NCBI GenBank assembly: GCA_910575695.1
Contig: CAJTGJ010000006.1
Span: 1-64,000 of the forward strand
Reading direction: 5' to 3'
From: Oscillospiraceae bacterium
Lineage (GTDB): Bacteria > Bacillota > Clostridia > Oscillospirales > Oscillospiraceae
Length of the DNA: 64,000 nucleotides
Of the stretch, positions 57,121-64,000 are shown in pieces. Numbering within the stretch: position 1 is the first letter of the stretch; each line of letters opens with the position of its first letter. Under the pieces are notes generated by a model. That model did no database searches. It was not told where the DNA came from and worked only from the letters and a program-made list of their open reading frames with translations. The position numbers and the translations under genes were made by a program.

Positions 57121-57898
57121 CCCAGTCCACCTCTTCCGCGTTGAATACCGGACCGTCCTTGCACACGTGCTTCATAGTGCCGTCCTTCATGGGGGTGGCG
57201 CACACCAGGCAGGCCCCCACACCGCATCCCATGCGTTCCTCCATGGATACCTGACAGGGAACGCCGAATTCCGCCGCCGCCTTCGCTACGCTCTTCAGCA
57301 TGGGCCTCGGTCCGCAGGCCAGAATGGCTGTAAAGTTTTTATCCTTTGCAAGGATATCCCGCACCTGATCGTCCACAAGGCCGTGGCGGCCCAGGGTGCC
57401 GTCGTTGGTGCAGATGAAGGTCTGCTCACAGTGTTCCTCAAAGCGGGATGTGACGGCGGGAAATGCCTTGTCTTTGGTGCGGAAGCCCAGCACCGCCACT
57501 CTGGGCCATTTCAGAGCTTCGCCGTACTCAATCAGCGGCGGCACGCCGATGCCGCCCCCCACCAGCAGGTATCGGCCCTCCCTTGATACGTCAAAGCCGT
57601 TGCCCAAGGGACCCAGCACGTCCAGCTTGTCCCCGACTTTGCGCTGGGACAGCCAGCGGGTGCCCTCGCCCCGGACCTCAAAAATCAGCGTGACCAAATC
57701 CTCCGGTTCGTCCCAGCCGGTGACCGCTACCGAAATGGGGCGGCGGAGGAGCTGGCCGTCCCCGCATTTGATGTGTAGGAACTGCCCACCCCGCAGGCCG
57801 CGCTGTTCTACCAGCTTGCCTGCCTCCAACACCATCCACCAGGTGGAGGCGTCCAGCTGGGTCATGGAGGCTACGGTACATAGTTGTTGAACAGGCAT
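57113..57898 (-). CDS. pyrK: Dihydroorotate dehydrogenase B, electron transfer subunit
   Basis: A 261-residue FAD and [2Fe-2S] protein that passes electrons from PyrD to NAD. FAD site: GQFLHIKCGDGQLLRRPISV. NAD site: YLLVGGGIGVPPLIEYGEAL. Cluster cysteines: EERMGCGVGACLVCATPM and the distal KHVCKDGPVF. Family length and order are normal. Confidence 0.96.
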   Translation of the reverse strand: MPVQQLCTVASMTQLDASTWWMVLEAGKLVEQRGLRGGQFLHIKCGDGQLLRRPISVAVTGWDEPEDLVTLIFEVRGEGTRWLSQRKVGDKLDVLGPLGNGFDVSREGRYLLVGGGIGVPPLIEYGEALKWPRVAVLGFRTKDKAFPAVTSRFEEHCEQTFICTNDGTLGRHGLVDDQVRDILAKDKNFTAILACGPRPMLKSVAKAAAEFGVPCQVSMEERMGCGVGACLVCATPMKDGTMKHVCKDGPVFNAEEVDWDA

Positions 57899-57910
57899 GG
57901 CTGACCCTCC

Positions 57911-58834
57911 TTACAAAATGGTGACATACTGGCGGATTTCGTCCCGCATTTTCTCCGCGGCGGCACAGGCGGCTTCCTGATAGTCCGCGCCGTCCTTCCC
58001 GGTCTTCTGCCATGCGCACATGATGGAGCGGGAGGCGTTGACGATGGCCCCCCGGCCCAGCTCATCGAAGGCATAGCGCACGTCGGCGGCGGTGCCGCCC
58101 TGGGCCCCGTAGCCGGGCACCAGGAAGAATACCTTGTCCAGGCGGTAGCGCAGTTCCTTGAGCACAGTGGGATGGGTGGCCCCCACCACCGCGCCCAGGG
58201 TCTGATAGCCGCATTTTCCCTCGGTGCCCTTGCCCCAGCGTTGAATTAAATCGCCCATGACGGTGTATACCAGCCTGTCGCCCGCCACAATGTCCTGGAG
58301 CTCGGTAGACGACGGGTTGGAGGTCTTGGCGAGCACAAAGGCGCACTTGTCCCGCCCGGTACAGTCCTTCAAAAAGGGCTTGACGGCGTCCGAACCCATA
58401 TAGCCGTTGAGGGTGACGCAGTCGGCGTCAAACACGGGGCAGGCGGCGGAGCCCACCTGGGTGCCCCCCAGCCATGCCTCGCTGTAGGCGGCGGCGGTGG
58501 TGCCGATGTCCCCCCGCTTCACGTCGGCAATGACGAACAGGCCCTTGCCTTTGGCATAGGCAATGATTTCCTCCAGCGCTTTCATGCCCCGCCAGCCCAG
58601 CATCTCAAAATAGGCGGACTGGGGCTTGACGGCGGGCACCACACCGGCCAGTGCGTCAATGAGGCCGCAGTCGAACTCCTTCACCGCCAGGGCGGCGGCC
58701 TCCAGGGTCTCGCCGTACTGCTCTGTGTACTTTTTTAAAATCAGCGGGGGAACGTACTCCACACGGGCGTCCAGCCCGGCCACGGTGGGGTTTTTTTTCG
58801 CCTTGATTTTGTCCTGCAATACGTCAAATGACAT
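57911..58834 (-). CDS. pyrF: Orotidine 5'-phosphate decarboxylase
   Basis: A 307-residue PyrF of the longer (type 2) branch found in Clostridia and actinobacteria. The catalytic Lys/Asp array is VIADVKRGDIGTTAAAYSEA. TVAGLDARVEYVPP opens the barrel and VPGYGAQGGTAADVRYAFDE binds the phosphate. Final step of UMP synthesis. Three bases from pyrC and 12 from pyrK. Confidence 0.96.
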   Translation of the reverse strand: MSFDVLQDKIKAKKNPTVAGLDARVEYVPPLILKKYTEQYGETLEAAALAVKEFDCGLIDALAGVVPAVKPQSAYFEMLGWRGMKALEEIIAYAKGKGLFVIADVKRGDIGTTAAAYSEAWLGGTQVGSAACPVFDADCVTLNGYMGSDAVKPFLKDCTGRDKCAFVLAKTSNPSSTELQDIVAGDRLVYTVMGDLIQRWGKGTEGKCGYQTLGAVVGATHPTVLKELRYRLDKVFFLVPGYGAQGGTAADVRYAFDELGRGAIVNASRSIMCAWQKTGKDGADYQEAACAAAEKMRDEIRQYVTIL

Positions 58835-58837
58835 GGT

Positions 58838-60112
58838 TCAGCCCTCCTGATAAATGATATTTCCCTGGGAAATGGTGTATTTGACTTTCCCCCGCACGGT
58901 CCGCCCGTGGAAAGGGGTGTTGCGGCCCTTTGAAACGAACTGGTTTTTGTCCACGACCCACTCCGCATCCGGGTCGAACAGAACAATGTCGGCGTCCCGG
59001 CCTGTGCCCAGTGTCCCCTTGTCCAGCCTCAGCAGGGCGGCGGGGGAGGCGGACATCAGCGAAATCACCCGGCCCAGGGGCAGAAGCCCGCTGTGGTACA
59101 GCCCGGTGAGGGCCAGCGCCAGAGAGGTCTCCAGTCCCACCATACCGCTGGGGGCATCTGGGAGGGGCTTTGCCTTTTCTTCGGCGGTGTGGGGGGCATG
59201 ATCGGTGACGATGGCGTCGATGGTTCCATCTATCAGCCCGGTCCGGATGGCCTCCACGTCCACCTGGGTGCGCAGGGGCGGGTTGACCCGGGCCATGGTA
59301 CCCTGGCTGAGCACCTCGTCCTGGGTGAGGGTGAAATATTGGGGGCAGGTCTCGCAGGTGACGTGTACGCCCCGGGCTTTGGCCTGCCGGACGATGTCCA
59401 CCCCTTTTCCGGTGGAGATGTGGCAGATGTGGACATGGGCCCCTGTTTCCTCCGCCAGCATGACATCCCGCATGATCTGCAATTCCTCAGCGATGGCGGG
59501 ACGGCCGGGGAGGCCCAGCTGCTCGGACACGGTCCCCTCATTGACGGCGTAGTTTTGCACCATGTCCCTATCCTCACAGTGGTCCAGAAGGGGCAAGCCC
59601 AGTGCCCTGGCCTGGAGCAGGGCCTGCCGGAGCAGGGCCAGGTTCTGGATGGGCACGCCGTCATCGGTGAGGGCGGGGACGCCCGCTGCCTTCAGCGCGG
59701 TAAAATCGGTGAGGGCCTGTCCCTTCTGGCCCGCGGTCACCGCTCCGGCGGGGAGGACATTCACCCCGGTGGGGGCGGCTTTTTCCCGCACCAGCCGGAT
59801 GATGTCCGGGCCGTCGGCGGCGGGGCGGGTGTTGGGCATGGCCACCAGGGTGGTTACGCCGCCCTTGGCTGCCGCGGCGCATCCGGTGGACACTGTTTCC
59901 TTGGCCTCAAATCCCGGCTCCCGCAGGTGTACGTGCATATCCACCAGGCCGGGGGCGGCGGTCAAACCGGAAGCGTCCAGAATTTGTGCGCCGGGGATAT
60001 CCAGATCCCGGCCCAGCTGTTTGATGATCCCGTTTTCAATGCAGATGTCCAGGCATTCGTCAACGCCGTAGGCGGGGTCAATGACCCGCCCGCCCTTGAT
60101 CAAAAGGTGCAA
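58838..60112 (-). CDS. pyrC: Dihydroorotase
   Basis: A 424-residue type I dihydroorotase. Metal site GLVDMHVHLREPGFEAKET, further ligands in LPLLDHCEDRDMV, HICHISTGKG and the catalytic Asp in IDAIVTDHAPHT. I start at the TTG at 60112, eight bases after GGGAGG; the reading frame stays open upstream but crosses the promoter. First gene of the pyrimidine operon, with a leader of only about 40 bases. Confidence 0.94.
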   Translation of the reverse strand: MHLLIKGGRVIDPAYGVDECLDICIENGIIKQLGRDLDIPGAQILDASGLTAAPGLVDMHVHLREPGFEAKETVSTGCAAAAKGGVTTLVAMPNTRPAADGPDIIRLVREKAAPTGVNVLPAGAVTAGQKGQALTDFTALKAAGVPALTDDGVPIQNLALLRQALLQARALGLPLLDHCEDRDMVQNYAVNEGTVSEQLGLPGRPAIAEELQIMRDVMLAEETGAHVHICHISTGKGVDIVRQAKARGVHVTCETCPQYFTLTQDEVLSQGTMARVNPPLRTQVDVEAIRTGLIDGTIDAIVTDHAPHTAEEKAKPLPDAPSGMVGLETSLALALTGLYHSGLLPLGRVISLMSASPAALLRLDKGTLGTGRDADIVLFDPDAEWVVDKNQFVSKGRNTPFHGRTVRGKVKYTISQGNIIYQEG

Positions 60113-60160
60113 AGGCTGATCCCTCCCATCGTAAATTTCATGTATACGGGCATTTCGTCT

Positions 60161-60189
60161 ATTATATAGTATTAGAGGGACAAGCGCAA
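60161..60189 (-). promoter_or_regulatory. Promoter of the pyr operon
   Basis: Minus strand: TTGCGC (60184-60189), 17 bases, TATAAT (60161-60166). The leader to the pyrC start is about 40 bases, too short for a PyrR attenuator. Confidence 0.65.
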
Positions 60190-60250
60190 CGGACAAAAGA
60201 AAAAGAAATTCCAGCCCCGTACCGTCAAAGGCAGACAAAATGGACAAGAA

Positions 60251-60280
60251 AACGCGAGGCTCCTCTCGAAGCCCCGCGTT
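60251..60280 (-). terminator. Terminator of rnpB
   Basis: On the minus strand ACGCGGGGCTTC...GGAGCCTCGCGT followed by TTTTC, directly after the RNase P RNA. Confidence 0.85.
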
Positions 60281-60284
60281 TGGT

Positions 60285-60640
60285 GCAAGCAAGCCTGTAA
60301 GCCGGGTTCTGTCATTTAAGACAGCCATCTATCTCGACGTACCGTCGCCGGTACGCTCCAGCCGCCTCCTGAACACGGCCGGGCCGGCCTGTGTGTGTTC
60401 CCACGGCGTTGCTCCGGATAGAGTTTACAGCAATGGGCGCTTGACACGCCATTGGGTGAGCTCTTACCTCGCCTTTCCACCTTTTCCCGCCCTGTTTCCA
60501 GGACGGGTAGTCTATTTCTGTTGCACTTTTCCTGGGGTCGCCCCCGGCAGGCGTTACCTGTTATCCTTGCCCTGTGGAGCCCGGACTTTCCTCACGCGGA
60601 GGCCTTTCGGCCTGGGCGCGCGGCTGTCCAGCTTACTTGC
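60285..60640 (-). ncRNA. rnpB: RNase P RNA
   Basis: The catalytic RNA that trims tRNA 5' ends. Minus-strand landmarks: CGCGTGAGGAAAGTCCGGGC (60577-60600 region) near the 5' end and the universal ACAGAACCCGGCTTACAGGC near the 3' end (60293-60313). P1 forms between GCAAGTAAGC (60631-60640) and GCTTGCTTGC (60285-60294). The P4 halves, AGAGCTCACC and the GGTGG...CGAGGTAAGAG block fit class A. About 356 nucleotides. Ends are set from P1 pairing. Confidence 0.95.
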
Positions 60641-60647
60641 GATTTTC

Positions 60648-60676
60648 ATTGTACTTCATCTTTGGGTGATTGTCAA
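60648..60676 (-). promoter_or_regulatory. Sigma-A promoter of rnpB
   Basis: Minus strand: TTGACA (60671-60676), 17 bases, TACAAT (60648-60653), ending just before the RNase P RNA 5' end. Its -35 overlaps that of murD. Confidence 0.85.
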
Positions 60677-60698
60677 ATGGATTTGAATGGGGTATAAT
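60670..60698 (+). promoter_or_regulatory. Sigma-A promoter of murD
   Basis: TTGTCA (60670-60675), 17 bases, TATAAT (60693-60698). Five of the six -35 bases are shared with the opposite-strand rnpB promoter. Confidence 0.8.
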
Positions 60699-60757
60699 AC
60701 CGTTATGCGCGAATTTTGCCAGGAGGCAAAAATGATTGATACGGAGGTGCGGATCAT

Positions 60758-62137
60758 ATGGAATCGGTGCTGAAGGGATATATGGATTCCCTGAAAGGGA
60801 AGCGGGTTGCGGTCATCGGGCTGGGCATATCCAATATGCCGCTGGTGGAGCGATTGCTGGACGCGGGGGTGACGGTACTGGCCTGCGACAAGCGCAGGCG
60901 GGAAGATTTCAACGGCCTGATCGAATCGCTGGAGCGCCGGGGGCTGGAAACAGCGCTGGGCCCGGATTATCTGGAGCGCTTACAGGGGGCGGATGTGATT
61001 TTTCGCACGCCGGGGCTGAGGCCCGACCTGCCCCAGCTCGTGAAGGCGGTGGAGGGAGGAGCCAGGCTTACCTCTGAGATGGAGGTGTTTTTGACGCTGT
61101 GCCCCTGCCGCATTATTGCGGTGACAGGCTCCGACGGCAAGACCACCACCACCACCATTATCGCCGGGATGCTGAAGGCGGCGGGGTACCGCACCTTTGT
61201 GGGCGGCAATATCGGCAACCCCCTGCTATGTATGGTGGATGAGATCCGCCCCGACGATATTGTGGTGCTGGAGCTGTCCTCTTTCCAGCTTTTGACCATG
61301 AAGCAGAGCCCCAGCATTGCTGTGATCACCAATCTGGCCCCGAACCACTTGGATGTCCACAAGGATCTGGACGAGTATGTGGCGGCAAAGCGGAATATTT
61401 TTGCCTACCAGGACGCCTGCGACAAGCTGGTACTCAATGCGGACAATGATATTACCGCCGGGTTCGCCCAGGAGGCCAGAGGGCAGGTGACGCTGTTCAG
61501 CCGGAAAAAGACGCTGGACCATGGAGTATACTTAAAGGACGGGATGGTGCTGTACTGCGGCCGTCCTATTCTCCATGTGGAGGACGTCCTCATCCCCGGC
61601 CTGCACAATCTGGAAAACTATATGGCCGCCATCGCCGTGGTAGAGGACCTGGTGCCGGACGAGGTGATCCGGGAATTTGCCCGCACCTTCGGCGGCGTGG
61701 CTCACCGCATTGAGCTGGTGCGGGAGCTGAATGGGGTACGCTGGTACAATGATTCCATCGCCTCCAGCCCCAGCCGCACCATTGCGGGCCTGCGCTCCTT
61801 TACACAGCAGGTGATCCTCATTGCCGGGGGCTACGACAAGCACATCCCCTATGATGTGCTTGGGCCGGAGATCACTGCCCATGTCAAGACCCTGCTGCTG
61901 ACCGGGGACACGGCGGAAAAGATCAAAACAGCTGTGCTGGAGGCTCCGGACTACTGTCCGGGTGCGCCGGAAATCATCGACTGCGATGATTTGAAGGGGG
62001 CGGTGGAGCGGGCCTGCGGGCTGGCCCAGCCGGGAGATGTGGTGATCATGTCCCCGGCCAGCGCATCTTTTGACCGGTTCAAAAATTTTGAAGAACGGGG
62101 CAATGTGTTCAAAAATCTGGTCAATGCCCTGAAATAA
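60758..62137 (+). CDS. murD: UDP-N-acetylmuramoyl-L-alanine-D-glutamate ligase
   Basis: A 459-residue Mur ligase adding D-Glu to the peptidoglycan precursor in the cytoplasm. N-terminal UDP-binding VAVIGLGISNMPLVERLLDA, ATP loop VTGSDGKTTTTTIIAGML, central TNLAPNHLDVHKDLDEYVAA (with the carbamylated-Lys region nearby) and the C-terminal HRIELVRELNGVRWYNDSIA, SSPSRTIAGL. GGAGG lies eight bases before the ATG. It is separated here from any mra/mur cluster, an arrangement seen in some gut Clostridia. Confidence 0.95.
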   Translation: MESVLKGYMDSLKGKRVAVIGLGISNMPLVERLLDAGVTVLACDKRRREDFNGLIESLERRGLETALGPDYLERLQGADVIFRTPGLRPDLPQLVKAVEGGARLTSEMEVFLTLCPCRIIAVTGSDGKTTTTTIIAGMLKAAGYRTFVGGNIGNPLLCMVDEIRPDDIVVLELSSFQLLTMKQSPSIAVITNLAPNHLDVHKDLDEYVAAKRNIFAYQDACDKLVLNADNDITAGFAQEARGQVTLFSRKKTLDHGVYLKDGMVLYCGRPILHVEDVLIPGLHNLENYMAAIAVVEDLVPDEVIREFARTFGGVAHRIELVRELNGVRWYNDSIASSPSRTIAGLRSFTQQVILIAGGYDKHIPYDVLGPEITAHVKTLLLTGDTAEKIKTAVLEAPDYCPGAPEIIDCDDLKGAVERACGLAQPGDVVIMSPASASFDRFKNFEERGNVFKNLVNALK

Positions 62138-62159
62138 CTGAAGGAGGATGAACGGAGAA

Positions 62160-63191
62160 GTGAAAATAGAACGGATGTTAGAACGGCTGTGCGCCGTTGG
62201 CGCACCTTCCGGGTTTGAGCGTCCGGCGGTGCTGGCGGCAAAGGATATGCTGGAGCCGTTGGTGGACGAGGTCTGGATCGACCGTCTGGGCAGCCTGGTC
62301 GGAGTGCGCCGTTGTGGAAAGCCGGGGGCAAAAAAGCTGCTGCTGGACGCCCACCTGGACGAGGTAGGTCTGACCGTCACCGGGATCAAAAATGGCTTCC
62401 TGCATTTTCAGAGCATCGGGGTGGACGCCCGGATGCTGCCCGACCGGGAGGTGATGGTGCTCGCCGACCCGCCCATGCTGGGGGTGGTGGCCTGCCTGCC
62501 GCCCCATGTGCTGTCGATGGAGGACCGGGAGAAGGCCCCGAAAACAGAGGAACTGCTGATCGACGTGGGGCTGAGCCAGGAGGAGGCGGAGCGTCAGGTG
62601 CCCCTGGGCACTCCGGTGGTGTATAAGGCAAACTTCCTGCGTCTGGGGAAGCGCCAGCTGTGCAGCAAGGCCATGGATGATCGGGCCTGCTTCGTCTCCC
62701 TGCTGCGGGCAGCGGAGCTGCTGAGCGGGAAAGAGCTGGACATGGACCTGTATATCATGGGCAGTACCCGGGAGGAGACAGGCGGCATGGGCGCCAAGGT
62801 GGTGACCCAGGCGCTGGCGCCGGACTTCTGCGTGGCGGTGGATGTCACCCACGGCAGGACGCCGGACAGTTCCAAGGACGAGGCGTTTGTGCTGGGCGGC
62901 GGTCCGGCGGTAGGCATCGGTCCAAACATGACCCGCTGGATGGTCCGCCGTATGCTGGACACAGCGGCGGCAGAGGAGATTGCCGTCCAGAAGGAAATCA
63001 TGGAGCGCAGCAGCGGCACCAACGGCTGGGGGATGCAGATCTGCAATGAGGGGGTGGCCACTGCGGTGCTGTCTATCCCGCTGAAATATATGCACACTCC
63101 GGTGGAAACGCTGAACAAAAACGATATTGAGAGCACAGCGCGGCTGCTGGCCGCGTTTGCTGCCGGATTGAGGGAGGAGGACGCACAATGA
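62160..63191 (+). CDS. M42-family metallopeptidase
   Basis: A 343-residue glutamyl-aminopeptidase/deblocking-aminopeptidase family member. Metal-binding blocks: LLDAHLDEVGLTVTG, SKAMDDRACFVSLL, GSTREETGGMGAKV (catalytic Glu pair), CVAVDVTHGRTPD and the final His in KYMHTPVETLN. Start taken as the GTG at 62160 (KIERMLERLCAVGAPSGFE follows); an ATG at 62148 abuts AAGGAGG without spacing. Four-base overlap (ATGA) with a second M42 gene. Cytoplasmic peptide breakdown is likely. Confidence 0.92.
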   Translation: MKIERMLERLCAVGAPSGFERPAVLAAKDMLEPLVDEVWIDRLGSLVGVRRCGKPGAKKLLLDAHLDEVGLTVTGIKNGFLHFQSIGVDARMLPDREVMVLADPPMLGVVACLPPHVLSMEDREKAPKTEELLIDVGLSQEEAERQVPLGTPVVYKANFLRLGKRQLCSKAMDDRACFVSLLRAAELLSGKELDMDLYIMGSTREETGGMGAKVVTQALAPDFCVAVDVTHGRTPDSSKDEAFVLGGGPAVGIGPNMTRWMVRRMLDTAAAEEIAVQKEIMERSSGTNGWGMQICNEGVATAVLSIPLKYMHTPVETLNKNDIESTARLLAAFAAGLREEDAQ

Positions 63192-64000
63192 TTGAGACAT
63201 TGAAAACCCTGTGTTCCCTGTCCGGCGTGTCCTCCTTTGAGGACGAGGTGCGCGATCACATCCGCAAGCGGGTGGAGCCGTATGCTGACAGCATCCGCAT
63301 CGACGCGCTGGGCAATCTCATCGTGTTCAAGCGGGGGGCAAAGCCCACTGGGAATAAGCTGATGCTGTGCGCCCACATGGACGAGGTGGGTCTGATCGTC
63401 AAGTCGGTGACGGAGGAGGGCTTTTTGAAATTTGGCTGTGTGGGCGGGATCGACCGGAGGATTCTGCTGGGCAAGGAGGTGGCGGTAGGGGAGAAGCGCA
63501 TCCCCGGCGTCATCGGGCTGAAAGCCATCCATCTGACCACGGCTGAGGAGCGGAAAAAGGTGCCCAAGCTCACTGATTTCTATATTGACATCGGCGCGAA
63601 AAACCGGGACAAAGCCCTGTCCCGGGTGGAGCCGGGGGACTGTGCCGTGTTTGCCAGCGACGCGGTGGAGTTTGGAAGCGGGATGCTCAAGGCCAAGGCC
63701 ATCGACGACCGGGTGGGTTGTGCCGTCATGGTAAAGCTGCTTGAGGAAGATTTGCCCATGGACTGTACCTTCGTATTCAGTGTGATGGAGGAGGTGGGCT
63801 GCCGGGGGGCGTTTGGCGCGGCCTTCTCGGTGACGCCGGAGATCGCCCTGCTGCTGGAGGGCACCACCTCCGCCGATGTTCCCACCCTGACGGAGGACAG
63901 GCAGGTCTGCTGGCCCGGAAAGGGCCCGGTGCTGGCCTGGATGGATGGGGGCGCCATTTACGACAGAGCGCTGTTTGAGCGCCTGCGGGCGCTGGCGGAG
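63188..64000 (+). CDS. M42-family metallopeptidase, second copy (cut by window end)
   Basis: The first 271 codons of a second M42 enzyme with no stop before the window ends. CAHMDEVGLIVKSV, AKAIDDRVGCAVM, SVMEEVGCRGAFGAAF and LLLEGTTSADVP carry metal ligands and the catalytic Glu. It is clearly diverged from the upstream copy (for example EGTTSAD in place of DVTHGRT), so the pair probably differs in peptide preference or forms a mixed dodecamer. ATG start overlaps the previous stop. Confidence 0.93.
   Translation, partial: MIETLKTLCSLSGVSSFEDEVRDHIRKRVEPYADSIRIDALGNLIVFKRGAKPTGNKLMLCAHMDEVGLIVKSVTEEGFLKFGCVGGIDRRILLGKEVAVGEKRIPGVIGLKAIHLTTAEERKKVPKLTDFYIDIGAKNRDKALSRVEPGDCAVFASDAVEFGSGMLKAKAIDDRVGCAVMVKLLEEDLPMDCTFVFSVMEEVGCRGAFGAAFSVTPEIALLLEGTTSADVPTLTEDRQVCWPGKGPVLAWMDGGAIYDRALFERLRALAE

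Noticed and set aside
60113-60284. PyrR attenuator before pyrC
   Set aside because: The promoter leaves only about 40 bases before the start codon; the hairpin further upstream is the rnpB terminator.

Overview
The window reads as chromosomal DNA of a GC-rich, endospore-forming Bacillota, most like the gut Oscillospiraceae (Flavonifractor, Pseudoflavonifractor and relatives). This rests on the sporulation genes (spoIIGA-sigE-sigG, gerW, SpoIID-like and collagen-like spore proteins), strong AGGAGG ribosome sites, vegetative TTGACA/TATAAT promoters with 17-base spacers, the IspH-S1 fusion typical of Clostridia, and class-specific families (DUF951, DUF4364, DUF2953, YolD). The genus is inference from gene content only.

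Layout. 1-1110: decayed insertion sequences (two abutting IS256-family fragments and an IS630-family 3' end). 1.2-7.7 kb: VanY-type carboxypeptidase, Y-family polymerase with YolD, a lipoprotein, an iron-sulfur flavoprotein and a Cu/Zn-SOD-family protein. 7.8-11.7 kb: a probable spore-surface locus in which three proteins share one N-terminal anchor but carry a Cys-Pro hexapeptide stalk, no stalk, or a collagen GXY stalk; a family 2 glycosyltransferase follows. 11.8-33 kb: dense housekeeping operons (greA, rRNA methyltransferase, dprA, topA, trmFO, plsX, acpP, rnc, scpAB, ytfI-gerW, carboxypeptidase, rluB, RpiR regulator, BaiN-like oxidoreductase, cmk, plsC, ispH-S1), broken by a small regulator pair between topA and trmFO and by a NUDIX pseudogene. 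33-46.5 kb: an HTH protein with a Gly-rich decapeptide repeat, deoC, two M16-family genes, lgt, folD, an ECF sigma/anti-sigma pair, nth, glyA, rarA and an aminotransferase. 46.6-49.1 kb: spoIIGA-sigE-sigG. 49.1-54.9 kb: an unexplained 570-base structured intergenic region, small membrane proteins and a three-gene cell-wall-binding cluster. 54.5-60.7 kb, minus strand: rnpB, then pyrC-pyrF-pyrK-pyrD, a phosphatase-acetyltransferase fusion and an unknown membrane protein. 60.7-64 kb: murD and two M42 aminopeptidases, the second cut by the window end.

How it fits together. Most genes are core: membrane lipid supply (plsX, acpP, plsC), wall synthesis (murD, carboxypeptidases), RNA modification (trmFO, rluB, TrmH), chromosome upkeep (topA, scpAB, dprA, rarA, nth) and pyrimidine synthesis. 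Sporulation runs through the window: mother-cell and forespore sigma factors, the SpoIIGA protease, GerW, and the probable spore-surface set. The surface-stalk locus is the best candidate for something little described. Start sites were moved from the longest reading frame wherever a ribosome site or family length argued for it. Family names come from recognising motifs, not from database searches.
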